A DNA stretch of 64,000 nucleotides, taken from Vibrio chagasii (GTDB lineage: Bacteria > Pseudomonadota > Gammaproteobacteria > Enterobacterales > Vibrionaceae). The stretch spans positions 1,922,001 to 1,986,000 of the forward strand of contig NZ_AP025465.1 of NCBI RefSeq assembly GCF_024347355.1, in the 5' to 3' direction. Of this stretch, positions 26,089 through 36,600 are shown in pieces; the first letter of the stretch is position 1; the number at the start of each line of letters is the position of its first letter. The notes below the pieces were generated by a model. It ran no database searches. It was not told the DNA's origin and saw nothing but the letters and a program-made list of their open reading frames with translations. The position numbers and the translations under genes are program-made.

Positions 26089-27172
26089 AACCCGACGCTG
26101 CCTTACCTTTTTTCAGGGATTCTTTATAGATTTTTTGCATCTCTTGTTCAGAAACTTCTTCGCCTCTGTTCTTGTGATAAAAGTAGTAACATGCCGCTCG
26201 GCCAAGACCATAACTGGTACCAAAACTCATTGCTGCAGCAGCAACGGCGCCAACCGTTTGCCCATACACAGGTATCAACTTAACCAATTGCCGAGTGCCA
26301 AGCTTCACTCCATATTGCACCGCAAAGCTACTGCCTAAAGTACCAATAAGTTCACTAAAAACTCTCTTATTCCACTCAACCCCATATTGATTGGCCAAAC
26401 TGTGAAGCATTTTCGCTTGAATCGCAGGCACAGACACCAAGCCCACGCCTGGAACTAAATCGCTAGCCGCTGCACTTCCCGCATACCAAAGCACTTCATT
26501 TTCGACCTTGTCAAAGTTAGCTTCTTCTTGCGTAGCGTGTTCTTTGTCTTGCACCATCATCCCTATAACAGGGAGCATGTTGGTCAACCGTTCTAACAAT
26601 AATTCGAGGTTATAGACATCATCATTGTCGCTCTCAAAATCAACCGCGACTGATTCAAAGCCTTTACCCCACACCTTCTCTACTTGTTGAGTGTTAAATT
26701 GAACTTGCCTTGCTCGATCTGTTTCACTGGAAAACAACACAGCGGTATGAACAAGCAACAAGTGTTTAATCTTCTTCTGTTTCTTAATCTGTTTTAGAGC
26801 AGTAAGCACGGTGGATTGTTCAGGTTCGTCGGCTTTCATCACCACCACTAACGCATTACCCGCTTGACCGATTTCTTTTAGGTCCTCGTCGGGTTCATAA
26901 TCCGCTTCACCCAAACCACGAGTATCAAGAAAGCGCATCACAGGTTTGTCTTGAGGGAACGCATACGACATGGCTGTCATGGTACATGGTGCAAATCCGT
27001 TTCCGACTTCGACTGAGGAATCACCCGTGACCGCTTGAATAAACGATGATTTACCTGCACCCGTTTTGCCGAGCAGCCACAAGGTTGGCAAATGTTTACG
27101 TTGATATTCGTGTGCCTGAGTCAGGTCAGGATTCTTGCTCGGGTTAATGAAGTCTTTGACTTGTTCAAACAT
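26075..27172 (-). CDS. GTPase with DUF697-like C-terminal domain
   Basis: A 365-residue protein from the ATG at 27172; an upstream in-frame GTG adds six residues. The G domain is N-terminal: P-loop G-K-T-G-A-G-K-S-S-F near residue 33, then the switch motif D-T-R-G-L-G-E. From about residue 230 the sequence A-S-D-L-V-P-G-V-G-L-V-S-V-P-A-I-Q-A-K-M and later A-V-A-A-A-A-M-S-F-G-T-S-Y-G-L-G-R-A-A resembles DUF697, a membrane-associating helical domain. It forms a two-gene operon with the larger membrane GTPase downstream; a joint membrane-remodelling or stress function is a guess. Confidence 0.78.
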   Translation of the reverse strand: MFEQVKDFINPSKNPDLTQAHEYQRKHLPTLWLLGKTGAGKSSFIQAVTGDSSVEVGNGFAPCTMTAMSYAFPQDKPVMRFLDTRGLGEADYEPDEDLKEIGQAGNALVVVMKADEPEQSTVLTALKQIKKQKKIKHLLLVHTAVLFSSETDRARQVQFNTQQVEKVWGKGFESVAVDFESDNDDVYNLELLLERLTNMLPVIGMMVQDKEHATQEEANFDKVENEVLWYAGSAAASDLVPGVGLVSVPAIQAKMLHSLANQYGVEWNKRVFSELIGTLGSSFAVQYGVKLGTRQLVKLIPVYGQTVGAVAAAAMSFGTSYGLGRAACYYFYHKNRGEEVSEQEMQKIYKESLKKGKAASGYEEN

Positions 27173-27425
27173 GATTAGGTTAACTCTCACTTGATGTTGA
27201 GGTTCGGGTTGGTGACAAGTTGCGATGACCTATATAATCTCGATATCGCATTCAACTTACATTTGTTCATCTACGACGATTTGCAATGCTTAGGCGTTTG
27301 TTTTTATGAGCTTATTTTAGTACATGCGCGTCTATTACGTATTGATATAGACTCCAACCTACTGCTACAGTTTGTGCGATAAATCAAAACCATCGAACAA
27401 AAACTCAGAGAGCTCAAAAAGAAGT

Positions 27426-27920
27426 ATGGAACAAATTTATTTAGCGGGTGGTTGCTTGTGGGGCGTACAAGAGTTCATTAAGTATGTGCCCGGCGTGATA
27501 CGCACAGAAGCAGGTCGTGCTAATGGACGTTCTCAAATAAAGGATAACCAAAGCAAACCAAGTGAATACGATGGCTACGCAGAGTGTGTACAAATTGAAT
27601 TTGATCCAAACCTCACCTCAGTAACCGCGCTAGTGGGCCACCTTTTTGAGATCATTGATCCTTACAGCGTCAATAAACAAGGTGTTGATGTAGGCGAAAA
27701 GTATCGCACTGGCGTGTACAGCACCGAAGCCAAACACTTAGCTGAAGCGGAGCGCTATATCGCATCACGTGAAGACGCCGAGCGCATCGCCGTAGAGGTG
27801 TTGCCATTGACCCATTATGTTGCCAGCGACGATACCCACCAGCATCATTTGAGTCACTTCCCTGAAGATCATCACTTATGCCACATCCCTTGGGATCTTC
27901 TGCATAAATACAAATCATAG
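27426..27920 (+). CDS. msrA: Peptide methionine sulfoxide reductase A
   Basis: Reduces methionine-S-sulfoxide in proteins. I start at the ATG at 27426 (164 residues), which begins M-E-Q-I-Y-L-A-G-G-C-L-W-G; a longer frame to 27372 adds a polar extension without homology. The catalytic Cys sits in G-G-C-L-W rather than the usual G-G-C-F-W, so the conserved Phe is replaced by Leu. D-P-x-S-V-N-x-Q-G-x-D-V-G-x-x-Y-R-T-G is intact. The enzyme is a short form without the N-terminal extension of E. coli MsrA. It is transcribed divergently from the GTPase operon, alone. Confidence 0.85.
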   Translation: MEQIYLAGGCLWGVQEFIKYVPGVIRTEAGRANGRSQIKDNQSKPSEYDGYAECVQIEFDPNLTSVTALVGHLFEIIDPYSVNKQGVDVGEKYRTGVYSTEAKHLAEAERYIASREDAERIAVEVLPLTHYVASDDTHQHHLSHFPEDHHLCHIPWDLLHKYKS

Positions 27921-28169
27921 TGCAAAGCTTAACCTTGCGGCCTGTCTTCATTCACCATCTGTCCGGAACCTCTTCGTAACTCCGTAGGTAAACAGAATCA
28001 TTTTTAGACGGCCCCCTACGTCAAAATTCACTTCAAAAAGTTCCGTTCCCGTTGCCTTCAATAATGAAAACTTGAAACCCAGTAATAGCTACTGACAGTA
28101 GTTACGAGAAGTGAAATGCTGTTAACACATTGGTTACACTTTCCTCCCGTCCAATAAAAAGGTGTCATT

Positions 28170-28781
28170 ATGAAGAAATACATCCCAATATTGATTGCTC
28201 TTAGTACGATGTCCTCAATGAGTTACGCAGCGACTCCACGTGAAGATGCTGTAGACTATTTACAGATGCGTAAAGGCGTGGCTTATCAAGTAAACCACTC
28301 AAAGCCCTTTACCGGTCAATTTGACGAAAAGTTCGATAACGGTCAGATCGCTACTCAAGCCCAGTTTGCCGATGGTCTGGAGCTTGGGTTAGAAACCAAT
28401 TGGTATCCAAATGGACAGATCGCTTCCAAAGTCAATTACGTCAAAGGTCAATTACAAGGTAAAGCAGAAACTTGGTATCCGAATGGGCAGAAAAAAGCCG
28501 AGCTAAACTACAAAGACAACGAACTTTCGGGCGTCGCAACTCGATGGTATCCAAATGGCGAAAAGAGCCTAACTGCAGAGTACAGTGAAGGGCTAAAAGA
28601 TGGCTTGGTGACCGACTACTACACGAATGGCAATAAAGCGACAGAAGCAAAATTCGATGATGGCGAAATCGCCAACGGCAAATTGACCCGCTGGAACCTC
28701 AACGGGGATAAAGTAGAAGAAGTGACCTTTAAAGATCACCAGGTCACATCTAAACAAGTTTGGATGCCTACACAAAGCTAA
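28170..28781 (+). CDS. Secreted MORN-variant (YwqK-like) repeat protein
   Basis: A 203-residue exported protein with signal peptide M-K-K-Y-I-P-I-L-I-A-L-S, cleaved near S-Y-A. The mature part has about five repeats of roughly 23 residues built around W-Y-P-N-G-Q-x-x-x-x-x-x-Y, the MORN-variant motif. This motif is found in proteins often annotated as YwqK-family antitoxins. No toxin gene is adjacent, so I treat that label as misleading; a periplasmic or surface binding role is more likely. Start with AAAAGGTG upstream. Nothing suggests an operon. Confidence 0.75.
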   Translation: MKKYIPILIALSTMSSMSYAATPREDAVDYLQMRKGVAYQVNHSKPFTGQFDEKFDNGQIATQAQFADGLELGLETNWYPNGQIASKVNYVKGQLQGKAETWYPNGQKKAELNYKDNELSGVATRWYPNGEKSLTAEYSEGLKDGLVTDYYTNGNKATEAKFDDGEIANGKLTRWNLNGDKVEEVTFKDHQVTSKQVWMPTQS

Positions 28782-28850
28782 TTCCTGTCATTGTTTAGAG
28801 GATATAACAACGCTCACCACGTTAGCGTATACAACCTAACCTGAAACCAA

Positions 28851-28882
28851 CGAGCATTCGTTTACTAACTTTTGAATGCTCG
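28851..28882 (+). terminator. Stem-loop downstream of the MORN-repeat gene
   Basis: CGAGCATTC (28851-28859) pairs with GAATGCTCG (28874-28882). The tail is only weakly T-rich. Confidence 0.5.
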
Positions 28883-29042
28883 TATTGCCTTCCTATTTAA
28901 TACTTTCACGTTTTATCTACTAACGCCAAATATCAGAACTTCGCTCAAATTATAAAACGTGACTTACCATGCAAGACAGCGCACTCTCCTAGATGCCGTC
29001 ACTGACCTACTCTTATAATTAAGTACTTTGTTTAATAATCAG

Positions 29043-29082
29043 GGGTTTGCTTAGCCTGAAGCAAACCCACCGCTATAGTGGG
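29043..29082 (+). promoter_or_regulatory. Two overlapping leader hairpins before eda
   Basis: GGGTTTGCTT (29043-29052) pairs perfectly with AAGCAAACCC (29059-29068). The last three bases of that stem also begin CCCAC (29066-29070), which pairs with GTGGG (29078-29082), the likely ribosome-binding region. The two stems cannot both form fully, so they could act as an attenuator. Confidence 0.45.
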
Positions 29083-29091
29083 AACTAATTT

Positions 29092-29718
29092 ATGACAACC
29101 TTGAATGCACAGTTAGCAAACCTGAAAGTAATCCCTGTAATCGCCATCAACCGCGCTGAAGATGCCATCCCTTTAGGCAAGGCACTAGTTGAAAACGGAA
29201 TGCCATGTGCGGAGATCACGCTACGAACAGAATGTGCTATCGAAGCGATCTCTATCATGCGTAAAACGTATCCGGACATGTTGATCGGCGCGGGTACTGT
29301 ACTGACTACAGAGCAAGTAGACGCATCTATTAATGCGGGTGTTGATTTCATCGTTAGCCCAGGTTTCAACCCTCGTACCGTGCAACACTGTATCGACAAG
29401 GGGGTTGCAATCGTGCCGGGAGTGAACAATCCAAGCCTTGTTGAACAAGCAATGGAAATGGGTCTCCGCACGCTGAAATTTTTCCCGGCTGAGCCTTCAG
29501 GTGGCACAGCAATGCTCAAAGCCTTAACGGCCGTGTATCCGGTTAAGTTCATGCCTACTGGCGGTGTTAGCTTGAAAAATGTAGACGCGTACCTTTCTAT
29601 TCCTTCTGTATTAGCATGTGGCGGTACTTGGATGGTACCAACTAACCTTATCGACGAAGGTAAGTGGGACGAGCTTGGTAAACTAGTGCGAGATGCTGTG
29701 GATCACGTTAACGATTAG
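29092..29718 (+). CDS. eda: 2-dehydro-3-deoxyphosphogluconate (KDPG) aldolase
   Basis: Splits KDPG into pyruvate and glyceraldehyde-3-phosphate in the Entner-Doudoroff pathway. The 208-residue TIM barrel has the Schiff-base lysine at residue 129 in T-L-K-F-F-P-A-E, the catalytic Glu in A-E-I-T-L-R-T, and the phosphate-binding G-G-V and C-G-G-T-W segments. It stands alone here, without edd or zwf, so it may serve uronate or sugar-acid catabolism rather than gluconate. Its leader folds into two competing hairpins, and a good terminator follows. Confidence 0.93.
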   Translation: MTTLNAQLANLKVIPVIAINRAEDAIPLGKALVENGMPCAEITLRTECAIEAISIMRKTYPDMLIGAGTVLTTEQVDASINAGVDFIVSPGFNPRTVQHCIDKGVAIVPGVNNPSLVEQAMEMGLRTLKFFPAEPSGGTAMLKALTAVYPVKFMPTGGVSLKNVDAYLSIPSVLACGGTWMVPTNLIDEGKWDELGKLVRDAVDHVND

Positions 29719-29738
29719 TCAGTTTTGGCCTTTATGTT

Positions 29739-29767
29739 AAGCCCTTCAGTTGTGGGGCTTTTTATTT
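29739..29767 (+). terminator. Intrinsic terminator of eda
   Basis: AAGCCC (29739-29744) pairs with GGGCTT (29755-29760), followed by TTTATTT. Confidence 0.85.
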
Positions 29768-29837
29768 AAATTTTAAATCAGTTTCTAAACTGGCAAAACA
29801 ACACATTTACGGATGACTCATCACAAAAAACTCACTA

Positions 29838-30584
29838 TTGCTTGCTTATATGGCACTTGCACTATCGGGAGCGGCGCAAGCCGACCAACTCGAAGACATT
29901 CAAAAATCAGGCACGCTACGTGTCGGTACTACGGGCGACTACAAGCCGTTTTCTTACTTCGATGGTAAAAGCTACTCAGGCTATGACATCGACGTCGCAC
30001 AGCACATTGCAGAGCAATTGGGCGTAGATTTACAGATCGTTCGTACTACATGGAAAGATCTCATTACGGATCTTGATAACGATAAATATGATATTGCGAT
30101 GGGTGGTATCACGCGCAAAATGCAGCGCCAACTGAGTGCAGAACAAACTCAAGGCTACATGACCTTTGGTAAGTGTTTCTTGGTCGCTAAAGGCAAGGCA
30201 GAACAGTACAACAGCATTGAGAAAGTAAACCTCTCTTCGGTACGTGTTGGCGTAAACATCGGTGGCACCAACGAGATGTTTGCAGATGCCAACTTGCAGA
30301 ACGCAAGCTTCACACGCTACGAGAACAACTTAGATGTGCCGCAAGCCGTTGCGGAAGGCAAAGTTGATGTGATGGTAACCGAAACTCCGGAAGGCCTATT
30401 CTACCAGGTAACCGACGAGCGCCTTGAAGCGGCTCGCTGTGAAGCACCGTTTACCAACAGCCAGTTCGGTTATCTGATTCCTAAAGGTGAGCAACGTTTG
30501 TTGAACACTGTGAACTTCATTATGGATGAGATGAAACTGAAAGGTGTTGAAGAAGAGTTCCTGATTCACAACTCTCTTAAATAG
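29838..30584 (+). CDS. Periplasmic cyclohexadienyl dehydratase-like / amino-acid-binding protein
   Basis: A 248-codon frame of the type II periplasmic binding fold. Mature sequence starts near A-D-Q-L-E-D-I-Q and shows L-R-V-G-T-T-G-D-Y-K-P-F, then N-I-G-G-T-N-E-M-F-A-D-A-N-L and D-V-M-V-T-E-T. These segments resemble PheC, which converts prephenate or arogenate to phenylpyruvate or phenylalanine in the periplasm; a solute-binding role is the alternative. The start is odd: no ATG, only a TTG at 29838 that leaves a signal peptide without a basic head. An ATG at 29813 in another frame encodes M-T-H-H-K-K, suggesting a one-base frameshift inside the signal sequence. It may be non-functional. Confidence 0.7.
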   Translation: MLAYMALALSGAAQADQLEDIQKSGTLRVGTTGDYKPFSYFDGKSYSGYDIDVAQHIAEQLGVDLQIVRTTWKDLITDLDNDKYDIAMGGITRKMQRQLSAEQTQGYMTFGKCFLVAKGKAEQYNSIEKVNLSSVRVGVNIGGTNEMFADANLQNASFTRYENNLDVPQAVAEGKVDVMVTETPEGLFYQVTDERLEAARCEAPFTNSQFGYLIPKGEQRLLNTVNFIMDEMKLKGVEEEFLIHNSLK

Positions 30585-30606
30585 TCCTTTAAAGTTATAG
30601 ATAAAA

Positions 30607-30633
30607 AAATAGGCCAGCATTGCTGGCCTATTT
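30607..30633. terminator. Bidirectional terminator
   Basis: AAATAGGCCAGCA (30607-30619) pairs perfectly with TGCTGGCCTATTT (30621-30633) across a near-absent loop, between convergent genes. Confidence 0.85.
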
Positions 30634-30645
30634 CGTTATTTTAAT

Positions 30646-30675
30646 CCGCTCTTACCATCGGGCCTATCAGAGCGG
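30646..30675 (-). terminator. Terminator of the giant adhesin gene
   Basis: CCGCTCT (30646-30652) pairs with AGAGCGG (30669-30675) just past the adhesin stop on the minus strand. Confidence 0.65.
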
Positions 30676-30679
30676 AAAA

Positions 30680-33600
30680 CTACCCATGAGTAATCACATT
30701 CTGCTGCACAAGTGCATCCAGGATATCTGAAGGCATGGTGCCGCTTAACGTCAACTGAGGCGCGAGGTCTTCAACTACAATCACTTGCTCTGTTGTACCT
30801 AAGCCATCAGGGTTGATGGTTAACTCAACATCATTCCCTTCTAACTTAGCATCAACATGCTGAAGCAATGTCGCCATATTCACATTCGCGTCTTTCAGTT
30901 CAGGTAATACCTCACGTAGATCAATCTGGTCACCCTCGGCTAAGTTGAAGTCAGTGATCGTATCTTCGACACCATCCTCAATGTTCAGCCAAACAAACGA
31001 GTCCATACCATCACCACCGGTCAAGATATCCGAACCGCCACCACCAATGAGCGTATCGTTGCCATCACCGCCGATAAGGGTGTCATCACCCGCTCCGCCT
31101 TCAAGTCGGTCATTACCTGAGCCCGCCGTTAGATCTGTTGCATTAGCCCCAGCCAGCAACTGAACATCATCGGTCTCACCAGCCAAATTAATATCGACCG
31201 CATTCGACACAATGTTCACATTTAGGTCGATTGCCGCCGATGTGGCTGTATCGTTGTTATCTAACTCTTCAGAAACCGCCTCAACTTTAAGTGTGTAGCT
31301 ACCTGGAGTTTGAGAAAGCCCAACCACTTGCAAACTTTCAATTGCATCAGCGGTCGCCATCCATACCCCACCACCGAGATCCGTTACGGAGCCAACGTCA
31401 CTGGTGATTTGAGCGCCCGCAGGCACATCACTGATGTGCAGTGTTAGCTCTTCAGTAACGTCTGTTAGAGCTGCGATAATGCCAACCAAAGGAACACCAC
31501 TATTACTCACCGACTGGCTCGCAGTGATGTTTCTTACGTAGTTAGACGCCGGATCAATCGTTAGGCTTGGCGCGTTCGCGACAGGCGTCACCGCAATGTT
31601 GTAAACAACAGGTGCAGTTTCAATGGCGATACCAGAAGGATTACCACTGTCTTTGGCAGTGACCTCTAAGCCGATGCTGTTGGTTGGAGCCAAGCTCGCA
31701 TCAAGGTAAACTCCATTCGGACTGGTCGGTGTGTCAATCAAGGCATTCAGATCGCTCAGCGTCCCTACTAACGTCACCGAACCACTATTGTCACCATTAA
31801 CGGTCACACTAGTACCAGCAGGTAGTGATACTGAAAGCGTTCCATAATCAACGGTCAGCGTTACTGTCATCAAGTCATTAGCAAAACTATCGACATAATC
31901 AGGGTCACTAACATTAATACCACTAAGCAGTTGTCCTGCGTCTTCATCAATCAACGTAGTGACACTGTCACCATTAACAACAGGAGTATCGTTCAAACCT
32001 TGTACCACGGCAGTGATTTCAGCGGTATCGGTTAGGAAGTCATTAACGCCATTCGTTGTCCCGTCATCCTCTACGGTATAAGTAAACTTAACATCACCGT
32101 TATATTCATCGGCTGCGGTAAACACCCAATATGGGCCCGTAATCGTAGCATCATCAGCACCACCCACGTTTTCGAAGCGTTGCAGTGTGCCCTGGCCTTG
32201 ATCGAGCACCAAACTGGTCACAGCAATGGCATCATTGTCTGGGTCCGTGGTCGCCGCTATCAAGTCCTCTTCTTTGATGATCAATAGACCTTCTTCAAGC
32301 ATGGTGCCTAGGTCAATATCCGCCGCGACAGGCTGATCATTCACTTCGGTGACTTCAAGGCTAATTTCAGCACTGTCAGTTAGGAAATCATCGACACCAT
32401 TTGTCGTGCCGTCATCCTCAACGCTATAAGTGAATTTAACGTCGCCGTTAAAATCGTTGTCAGCGACAAATAGCCAGAATGGACCGGTAATCGCTGCGTT
32501 ATCAGCGCCACCAGCATTTTCAAAACGCGTTAACTGACCTTGTCCCTGAGTCAGGGTGACACCTGTTACCGTGAGGTTGTGGTTTTCAGGGTCAGAACTT
32601 GCTGCAATCAAATCACCTTCAACAATGACTATCTGGCCATCTTCAGCAATCGAGCCTAAATCAACGTCTGTCGCGATAGGCGCGTCGTTTACTTCCATCA
32701 CCTTAATCGTGAAAGTCGTCTGGTTAGTCTGTGCAGTGTTCGAATCCGCTGGGTCAATAAGACCATTGTTACCGCCGTCATCGAGTGTTGCATTGATTGT
32801 CACCACCCCACTCTGGTTGAGGTAGTTCTGGTCTGGATCCGGCTTGAAGGTCACCGCACCATTGGTCAATGCCGTATTAATGTCAGCTTCTTTACCCGTG
32901 ATGACCAGCGAACCGTCAGGTTGCAAGACAAATGTTACATCTGGAGAGCTTGTAAACTCAAAGACGCCCTGTGCTCCTGGCAGTGTTTGGTCAATCTCCA
33001 ACGTCAGCGTATACGGTGCATCTGGGTTGTCAAAACTTGCGTCTACGTCGTAGATGCTGAAGTTATTAATCGCCACACCAGCTGAGTCTTCTTGCGTTTC
33101 AATGTTGGTAACGTTGACGAACGTTGGTTGATCGTTGATAGGATCAATCACTAAATCAACATCGAAGCTGGTTGGAGTACCCAGGTATTCAGTGTTGTCT
33201 GCATCTGTATCCACAGAACGAACCGTGATTTGCAGTGGACCTGTAATACCCAACGCATTACCTGTTTCGCTATTGTGTTGACCAGAATTAAATACGATCT
33301 TATCAAGCGACTGAGCAGGCACATCCAGTGTCCAAATCTGTGTCACCGGATCGTAACTAGCCAAAGTCGTTCCGTCTGGATAGTAGATAGAGGCATCTTG
33401 AGGTACACCAGCCACCTCTACACGAAGTGTCTCTGGCGCATTTTCAGTATACGTGCCGCTGCCTGTTGCAGACAGCTCTTTATCTAAAATAGTCGCGTTG
33501 ATTTCGATATCAATGTTTTGGCCTTCATTGCCAGTAACAGAGTCCGTTGGGTTGGTATCAACATCATCACCCACTGGCACCACATGCAGCTTAAAACTTG

Positions 33601-36600
33601 GCAGATTCGATGCTGCAGTTGGCACGCCTAACAAGGATTCTTGAGTAAAGACAGCAACGCCAAATTCCGCCGTACCACTAAAGTTTTTAGGCGGTAAGAT
33701 CGAAATCTCACTCAAATCAAATGACAACCCTGATGCTTGAGGAAGCTGAACACTCCACTCACCACCACCATTATTCTTCACTGTATATGCGGAACCCGGA
33801 TCTGCACTCATTAAGAAGCCATCTGGCACACCAGTGAACTTAATCGAAACGAACTGCTCTGAGCCGTCTAGGTCAGTGAGCGCAATGGAGACAGGTCCTG
33901 TTCCCGATAGAGAAATAGCTTGATCTTCATTGCCCGTAATCTCAATGACATCAGGATCACTACCGGGCCCTGTTACAAGCACATCATCAACCACAGGGAC
34001 AACTTCAAAGCTAACACTGGTATTGAACGTATCAGTATCGGTTGCCGTTCCGGCTGGAGACGAGGCGTCATTGTAGGTAGCAGTATCGGTTATTGTTCCG
34101 CTGACATTCACTTGTACTTGGTTGATGTCGTTACCCGTTGGGTAATTCGGAGCAGGACGGAACAATACATTGTCCAAAGCACCGGCATTAATTTCCGCTT
34201 CATTGAAGGTCACGGACGTGCCAAGCGATACACCCGCACTTGTGTAAAACGCACCGACGCTTGTGTCATCCAAAGTCAGCGTAATAGATGTGAATTTTTC
34301 GTCACCACCCTCAACCCCACTGACTTGGTCAGTAATGGTCGTGCTGAAATCAAGCTGAATGTAAGTATCTTCGTAACCCACCGGATCTTGTCCCGGTTGA
34401 CCATCAGTATCAACAGGATTAAACGAGTCATCGAGCGAACCAACAACCGTTACATCAATGTCCGGGTTACCTTCAACGTCAGGAGCGACTTTAATCACGA
34501 CATCGGTCACCAAGGTTTTCTCATCACCAGACAGTGTATCTTTGGTGACTATTGTGATTGGTAACCTAAAGTCGCCAGAATAGTCAGCAGGCAGATTAAG
34601 TAGCAGACCAGAGAAATCCGTTGGAACACCCTGATCGACCGTTGTTTCAAATACATACTTCCCGTTTACGAAGTCAACATCACTGCCTCCCCCTAAACTG
34701 ATTGGGAAAGTTATTCCTGGGGGAATGGTCACAGAGTCATCAATAGTGATAGTTACTTGGTCTGTTGAAGCGTCTTCACCGGAGAATGTGATCAGACTAT
34801 TTAGTGCCGTTCCCAAGTCTAACTGTGTGTCTTCTACAGCATCGACAACGCTATCTGGTGTCATCGTAATATCTGCAGCCACCTCGCTCCCGCCAACAAG
34901 CACTTCTGGAAATGACAAATTCACTTCACCTTCCCTTTGAACCGCAACTGATGACTCAGTTTCAGTGCCATCACCTCGGTCAATCACGGTACTATAGATG
35001 GTCATCTTGATGTCATTGAAAACGCCTGGAACTCCAGAAACTGGCGGAAACGTAAGGCCGTTTGGTGCACTAATACTAAACAGGTCTTCATTGGTTACCA
35101 CCCAACGACCATTACCTTCATAAGCGGCACCCATTACAAGCAGCTGATTGAGGACAGCATCTGATAGCGCTGAGTCGTCCACATTAGTCAGTTGAATCAC
35201 TAGCTGGTCAACCTCTTCGATAGCAGACGAAGCATCAGTTTCTTGGTATCGAATAACAAACTCACCCGTAACCGATGTATTATCACTGTTGGTTGTGAAT
35301 TTGAGAACACCCGTTATAGCATCCGCGACCACTGTACCCAAGTCTGTAAGACCTGCGACCTCATCTACAACCAGCTTGTTGTTAGCATCTTCAGGCTCAA
35401 CCACAGGTCGCACACGAACATCAATCGAACCTGTGATTGTCGCTGTTGCAATACCCTGACCTGGGTCAGTTACGTCAACATATTCATGATCGCGTTCTTC
35501 AATCATGACAACCGTATTCAGCGTAAAATCGGTGCTCGAATCTTGTTCCGGTATTATCTGAATAAAATTATTGTTCAGTGCTATCTGGGTGAACGCTTCT
35601 GGAGTCTGTCCAGTCTTAGGTGTGATGGTTAGCGTTCCGGCTACAGCATTGTAGTTCCAAATTACATCACCGTTTACAACCACACTTGCAACACCACTTG
35701 GAATGCCACTTATGACGATTGAAGTGAAGTGCTCATCATCGTCAATGTAATCAGTGCCCTCTGGGTGCCAATCAATGTTGATCGCCGTATCTTCGTCCCC
35801 ACGAGTTACCGTATTGTAGGTTGCTGAGGTATCAATCCTAGGCTCTACAAGTATACGAATTTCCTTATCAAAAGAGAGTGTATGGCCATCATTCTCAGTC
35901 ACGACCACTTTACCCAAAATACTAATGTTCTCCGTAGATGAGTCAACTGGCCTTATATGGATACCTGAAGTTACCCCAGCTTCCGTTATATTGGCTTCGT
36001 AAATAGGTTTAGATAAATCCGGACTTCCATTTGGACTAGTTGCATAACCGACAAAATTTAGATCAATCGTTGCTCCATCACCATCTTCAAGAACGACCCC
36101 CTCAGGAATGCCTGAAAGAATAACCGTTACAGACTCTGAGCCATCGTCAGGTAACGGTGTAGTGCCGCTATCTGGTCTTCTCTCACCTGACAATACGGTG
36201 AAATCAAGCTCAGCGAAGCTGTCACCATTTTGACTCTCTTGAATCGTAGTTTGGACACCGAATATCGAACTATCAGTAATTTCCGTCCATGCAGTACCGT
36301 TTGTACCACCGTAAGGGCTGTCCGCTACCCCTTTAACCTCAACGTTTACCGTTTTAGTTCCTAATATTTCTTCATCGACCTGAGGCCCAGAAGAAAGGTT
36401 CGCGGTATCTTTGACAACACCAGTAACCTCAAACGTAAAGTCGACATTGCTGTGTTTAGCCGGAACGATCTCTACATTGGCTAAGTCGGAATACGCCACT
36501 TCCTGATAATCGACACCGTTGATGGTGATTGTGGGAACCAGAGTAGTGGTTCCAAGGAAATAAAGCACCGCACCTTCGGTTATATTGCTGATTCGAACAA

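Noticed and set aside
28170..28781. YwqK-family antitoxin of a toxin-antitoxin pair
   Set aside because: The protein has a signal peptide and no toxin gene is adjacent; the MORN-variant repeat alone does not support an antitoxin role.
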